Part shown: positions 60,418 to 64,000 of the stretch, piece after piece | How positions within the stretch are numbered: the first letter of the stretch is position 1 | Layout: each line of letters opens with the position of its first letter | Assembly: GCA_964427505.1 (NCBI GenBank) | Contig: CAYRUO010000003.1 | Span: 304,486 to 368,485 of the forward strand | Source of the DNA: Thermanaerothrix sp034436175 | Lineage (GTDB): Bacteria > Chloroflexota > Anaerolineae > Anaerolineales > Anaerolineaceae | DNA: 64,000 nt | Reading direction: 5' to 3' | Notes under the pieces: model-generated | Database searches by the model: none | What the model saw: only the letters and a program-made list of their open reading frames with translations | Told to the model about the DNA's origin: nothing | Position numbers and translations under genes: made by a program

Positions 60418-62610
60418 TTAATGTTGATCTATAAGATCAGTGGACAGCGTTGCTCTAGGGTAGCGGGGCAAAATAGTGTTCAAAATAACGCGCAGTATTT
60501 CGCGCGTTTCATGCATGGTTAAGGGGCGAGGGAGGCTCAATTCGAGGACGTTACCATCTGGTGAAATGGTTGCCTCTGGTTTCTCTTCTGCGGAAATAAT
60601 CACCACAGGCAAGTTGGCAAAAGCAGGGGTTTGACGTAGTTTTGCCAGCCAATCCCAACCATGAATGTCTGGCAATTCTAAATCGAGCAACACGGCATCA
60701 ATGGGATATTCGGCTAAAATTTTGAAGGCTTCGTCGCCGCTAAGTGCGCTGAATAGGCGGTAGGCTGGTTCGGTCTTGTCTAATTGAACAGATCGGATCG
60801 CTTTTGTAATAAACTGAACCATTGCGGGATCGTCGTCAACCACAAGAATCGAGCGGACATGGGCCCCTAATGATGTTAGGGTATCCAATAATGCATGCCG
60901 AGAGATGGGCTTTAGAAGATAGGAGTGGATAGAACCAACTTGAGAGGCGAGATGGGGAAGGTGGATTCTGATTACGGGTAACTCGTAGGGAAGACATTGA
61001 GGGGATATAGACCCGGCTTGGGATGCAATTAATACAGCACGTGGATAGAGCTGTTCCACTTGCGCAGGAAGCGAAGCAATGTCGGTGATCTCTTGAATGA
61101 CGTATTCATCCAGTGTCTGGCGGATCGTTTGAACCTGTTCGTGAGCAGGGGCAACAAACAACACGAACTTGTTATCCTGTGTCGGCACAGGACGGTAACC
61201 GCCTGTAGCAACAGGGATGAGTTCATCAGGAGGCGCCACGAGCGGAAGGGTAAAGTAAAAGCGGCTTCCTTCTCCCAGGCGACTTTCAACCCCCATTTTG
61301 CCTCCGTGCAATTCAACAAATCGCCGGCTGATATAGAGCCCCAATCCGGTACCTGATCGCCTGCGCCAGTTTTCCTCACCGACCTGGCGAAACTCAGTAA
61401 AAACTTTCGGCAAATCTTCCGGTGCAATTCCCACGCCGGTATCGATGACGTTTACGCGCAATGAATCTTCCAGTTTTTCGACCCGCAACGTGACACCCCC
61501 TTGATCGGTAAAACGCAGTGCATTATTGAATAAATTGAGCAGTACTTGTCGAATGCGGGTTGTATCCACGAAAACGGGCGGTAGATCAGGCGGAATCTCA
61601 AGCTTTATCCACAATCCTTTTTCCTCAAATGCGCTGGATACCATTTGATGCACTTCAGCAATAATCTGATCCAGGTGGGCCTTCTCTCGAAAAAGGGTCA
61701 TTTGTCGAGCGTCAATTTTACCCATATCGAGAATATCGTTAATCAGGCGCATGAGATGCTTGCTGGAGTTGTAAATCTCCCGAATGTCATCATACAGGCC
61801 GGCGGGCCAACTTTCCAGGGGGGCATAAGTGGTTGGGGCATTAACCATTAAATCGCTAAAACCGATAATGAAATTTAGTGGACTGCGTAATTCATGACTG
61901 ACGGCTAAGACAAAGTGATTGCGCGCTTCCCTGGCTTCCTCGGCTTGGGCCCGAGCAAAAGCGAGCATTTCATTGAGGCGCTCCAACTGATAATTAGCAT
62001 GGTTCATTTCTTTGAGAACACGGCTTAATTCGGCACGGTGTTCGCGAGTTTCTTCCAATAGCCGGCGGGCTTCGGTGTAATGGTAGTAGGCCGAATCAAG
62101 AGCCTCGATAAGGTTGCTTGAAAGAGCCCACCCGAACAGACTGATAAATATTCCGCCAATGATAAGTGCCAGGGTATAGCCTTCTGGAACGGGAAAAAAG
62201 CGGGGGAGCATCAAGACGATGAGCACAATTCCCAAGTCGGCTACAAACATTCCCACCACCCCCAAAGTTACCACGGCGATGAGCGGTAAGAGCATGAAAA
62301 GAAAGAGGGTAGCAGGCTGATGGTATAAGTAAAAGGCAATCAGGATTCCAACACTTAACCCCAACAACCAAATTGTTTGGGAAAGAAGGTAGTTTCGTTC
62401 GAGCAGGTATAGACTGAACCATACCAGGCCAAGCATAAAGACGGATATTATCCAAATGCTTGGATTGAAGATTTGGGGAAATCCCAGCGTTGCAATGATA
62501 TGCCAACATAAGTACAAGCCGCCTAAAGTGAAAATTAGATTACGCGCAGTGGACTTAACCAAGTCTGCAAAATCCGAATCCTCGCCGGAGATACTTTGTA
62601 GCCAAGGCAT
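60418..62610 (-). CDS. Hybrid sensor histidine kinase with two C-terminal receiver domains (one degenerate)
   Basis: A 730-residue protein. Five to six membrane helices fill residues about 25-175. A coiled coil at about 180-230 leads to HisKA, with phospho-acceptor H239 in AVSHELRSPLNFIIGFSD. The ATPase has RIRQVLLNLFNNALRF, DTGVGIAPEDLP and GTGLGLYISRRFVELHGGK. A receiver-like domain at about 474-575 lacks the Asp phosphorylation site. The last domain (about 583-715) has SILVVDDDPAMVQF and AVLLDLELPDIHGW and looks functional. It lies 9 bases after the next gene's stop. Confidence 0.92.
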   Translation of the reverse strand: MPWLQSISGEDSDFADLVKSTARNLIFTLGGLYLCWHIIATLGFPQIFNPSIWIISVFMLGLVWFSLYLLERNYLLSQTIWLLGLSVGILIAFYLYHQPATLFLFMLLPLIAVVTLGVVGMFVADLGIVLIVLMLPRFFPVPEGYTLALIIGGIFISLFGWALSSNLIEALDSAYYHYTEARRLLEETREHRAELSRVLKEMNHANYQLERLNEMLAFARAQAEEAREARNHFVLAVSHELRSPLNFIIGFSDLMVNAPTTYAPLESWPAGLYDDIREIYNSSKHLMRLINDILDMGKIDARQMTLFREKAHLDQIIAEVHQMVSSAFEEKGLWIKLEIPPDLPPVFVDTTRIRQVLLNLFNNALRFTDQGGVTLRVEKLEDSLRVNVIDTGVGIAPEDLPKVFTEFRQVGEENWRRRSGTGLGLYISRRFVELHGGKMGVESRLGEGSRFYFTLPLVAPPDELIPVATGGYRPVPTQDNKFVLFVAPAHEQVQTIRQTLDEYVIQEITDIASLPAQVEQLYPRAVLIASQAGSISPQCLPYELPVIRIHLPHLASQVGSIHSYLLKPISRHALLDTLTSLGAHVRSILVVDDDPAMVQFITKAIRSVQLDKTEPAYRLFSALSGDEAFKILAEYPIDAVLLDLELPDIHGWDWLAKLRQTPAFANLPVVIISAEEKPEATISPDGNVLELSLPRPLTMHETREILRVILNTILPRYPRATLSTDLIDQH

Positions 62611-62619
62611 ATTAGGCTC

Positions 62620-63831
62620 CTAATCGAGCAGATTAAGTTGATATAGGACGTCGAGAAGCTGTCTTTGGAGAATAGGCTTCTTGAGAAATGCTGCTGCTCC
62701 CAGTGAATATGCCAACTCCGGTTCATCCCAAGCCGAGCAGACAAGGATCGGGATTTTACTCGTCTTGGGGTTTAACTGTAAGGCTTGGAGCACTTCCCAA
62801 CCATCCAAGCGCGGCATCATGACATCTAAGATGATCAGATTCGGTTGCACTTTTCTAGCCACCTCTAAGGTCTGTTCAGGATTTGTGATTCCAATGACCT
62901 CAATGCCGGTATGGCTCAAGTAACGTTCGAACATCCTTAGCGCGGTAACCTGATCGTCTACTATAAGGATTATGCGGTGTTGGACAGAGGCAAACATTAG
63001 TCTTAGAGAAACATTCCCTTTTTGCCCAGGTAGCGGATAACGTTCGTCTATCTGAACGTTCATTCGCTGCGCCCAAGAGCGAACATAATTTAGCAAATCC
63101 TTCCCTTCCTCTCGGTTAAGTTCCCATTGTTCATCGGTCTCAAAATTAATGTGAATGACGTTTCTGTCGGGTTGGCTCTCCAGCCACAGCCCAAGGCTAT
63201 TCCCAGCACAGAGTTGCAACCCATAATTGACCAAACTCAATAGGATTTGACGAAGTAGTACCCGATCCGCTGAGACGGTTATGGGGCGAGAGGGAATTTT
63301 GAGATCAAGACGAAGTCGCTCAGTTCGAAAACGCTGGACCAGGATACCCTCCAGACTTTTCACTACTTCTGAAAGGTCAAGCCTTTCGAGGTGGAGAATA
63401 AAGTCATCTTCGGAGTTAGAGGAGGGCTCAATAGTTGCATCCACAGCCCCGCTGATGAAATAACGTTCCCAAATTCGTGAACTTAGTGCTTGGAGTGCCC
63501 GGCTGTGGTCACGCCGAAATTGACGGTCGCCAATATATAAAGCACTGGCAATATCACGAGGGCTCTCGCCTAACACATATCGCTTATGAAGAATCAGATA
63601 AGGCCGCCATTCAGGTGATTGAGGCTGTGGTTCCTTGCCAGGCGGGCGGAGCAATTCTATTTCTTGAAGGATTAACTTCTGTATAGCCTCTGCGCGGCAT
63701 GTTGAAGAATCCGAAATCTTATCTATAGGAAAGTGCTGAGACAAGGGGTGGGTCTCTATGACTGTGACATCATACAGATGGGAGATCAGATCCTTGAACA
63801 AGGTGATAAACATCTCGCGTTTCATGACCAT
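62620..63831 (-). CDS. Response-regulator-like protein with HTH-like, ATPase-like and receiver domains
   Basis: A 403-residue protein with an unusual order. Residues about 90-150 look like a sigma-region-4/HTH segment (SPRDIASALYIGDRQFRRDHSR). Residues about 170-280 resemble a histidine-kinase ATPase N-box region (VLLRQILLSLVNYGLQL) without a HisKA domain. Residues about 285-400 are a receiver domain (IILIVDDQVTALRMF, LIILDVMMPRLDGW, with Lys in LKKPI). It may pass phosphate from the kinase downstream. Start ATG at 63831 or 63825 is uncertain. Confidence 0.82.
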   Translation of the reverse strand: MVMKREMFITLFKDLISHLYDVTVIETHPLSQHFPIDKISDSSTCRAEAIQKLILQEIELLRPPGKEPQPQSPEWRPYLILHKRYVLGESPRDIASALYIGDRQFRRDHSRALQALSSRIWERYFISGAVDATIEPSSNSEDDFILHLERLDLSEVVKSLEGILVQRFRTERLRLDLKIPSRPITVSADRVLLRQILLSLVNYGLQLCAGNSLGLWLESQPDRNVIHINFETDEQWELNREEGKDLLNYVRSWAQRMNVQIDERYPLPGQKGNVSLRLMFASVQHRIILIVDDQVTALRMFERYLSHTGIEVIGITNPEQTLEVARKVQPNLIILDVMMPRLDGWEVLQALQLNPKTSKIPILVCSAWDEPELAYSLGAAAFLKKPILQRQLLDVLYQLNLLD

Positions 63832-63936
63832 TTGATGTCCGACGAATGTCCGAAGAGTGATTGTGAATTCATTGGAGACAGGGTAAATTGAAGTGTAACC
63901 CCTGTTATTCTCAAAGGCAAGGAGGTGCTTCGCCTA

Positions 63937-64000
63937 TATAATAACCCAACCCCTGTCCTGTGGTCACTTTTAACTACCACTTTTTGGATAGAAGAAGGAG
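63937..64000 (+). promoter_or_regulatory. Possible promoter and ribosome site of a gene beyond the window
   Basis: TATAAT lies at 63937-63942, and the window ends in GAAGAAGGAG, a strong Shine-Dalgarno sequence with no start codon inside the window. A plus-strand gene probably begins just past 64000. Confidence 0.4.

Noticed and set aside
1..64000. CRISPR arrays, insertion sequences, rRNA genes
   Set aside because: No regular repeat-spacer pattern, transposase or rRNA sequence was seen on either strand.

Overview
The window is about 64 kb of a bacterial chromosome of moderate GC, densely coded with short intergenic gaps, and shows no integrase, transposase or CRISPR array. The gene set suggests a heterotrophic member of the Chloroflexota, probably Anaerolineae-like. 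It combines a bacterial F420 pathway, a YqhQ/DUF1385 protein, an Asp23-NusB pair, ATP-type PEP carboxykinase, MrfAB-type repair genes and many sugar ABC transporters. The phylum is an inference from gene content; no rRNA is present to confirm it.

Layout. (1) 1-5124, mostly minus strand: a truncated 7TM-HD phosphohydrolase, YqeY, ComEA, YqhQ and an M20 dipeptidase, with YjbQ on the plus strand. (2) 5209-23348, plus strand: a promoter and a long structured leader precede a run of about 16 genes. These are ssnA, an F420:NADP oxidoreductase, cofE, cofD, cofC, an F420-type luciferase-like oxidoreductase, an XdhD-like molybdenum hydroxylase with its FAD subunit and XdhC, a second molybdenum hydroxylase with a fused FAD/2Fe-2S subunit and a small membrane protein, then yqeB, a yqeC-mocA fusion, a second mocA and a class IV aminotransferase. 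SsnA, YqeB, YqeC and XdhD are the markers of selenium-dependent molybdenum hydroxylases, so this looks like a Se/Mo purine- or heterocycle-oxidising island interleaved with F420 genes. (3) 23337-28354, minus: small proteins, a methyltransferase, and mrfB-mrfA, where the helicase carries an internal HNH domain. (4) 28473-35542: MFS transporter, prepilin peptidase, pckA, a large carbohydrate-binding-like lipoprotein, nusB and asp23.

(5) 35740-47080, plus: VOC dioxygenase-like protein, gluconokinase, tRNA-Asp, then a sugar-acid catabolic cluster (KDPG aldolase, monooxygenase-like protein, IclR regulator, RraA-like protein, M24 peptidase, SDR, PfkB kinase) ending in a ribose-type ABC transporter and an intrinsic terminator. 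Together these fit an Entner-Doudoroff-type route. (6) 47106-48127: azlCD exporter. (7) 48165-60121, minus: an alpha-galactoside-type operon with GH4 and GH36 glycosidases, an amidohydrolase, a SIS isomerase and two three-gene ABC importers without ATPases. A possible LacI-type operator lies at its promoter. (8) 60418-63831, minus: a hybrid histidine kinase and a response-regulator-like protein.

The items most worth a second look are the structured leader before the Se/Mo/F420 island, the island itself with its fused subunits and its small membrane protein, the HNH-containing MrfA, and the stem-loops placed after the binding-protein gene in all three sugar ABC operons.
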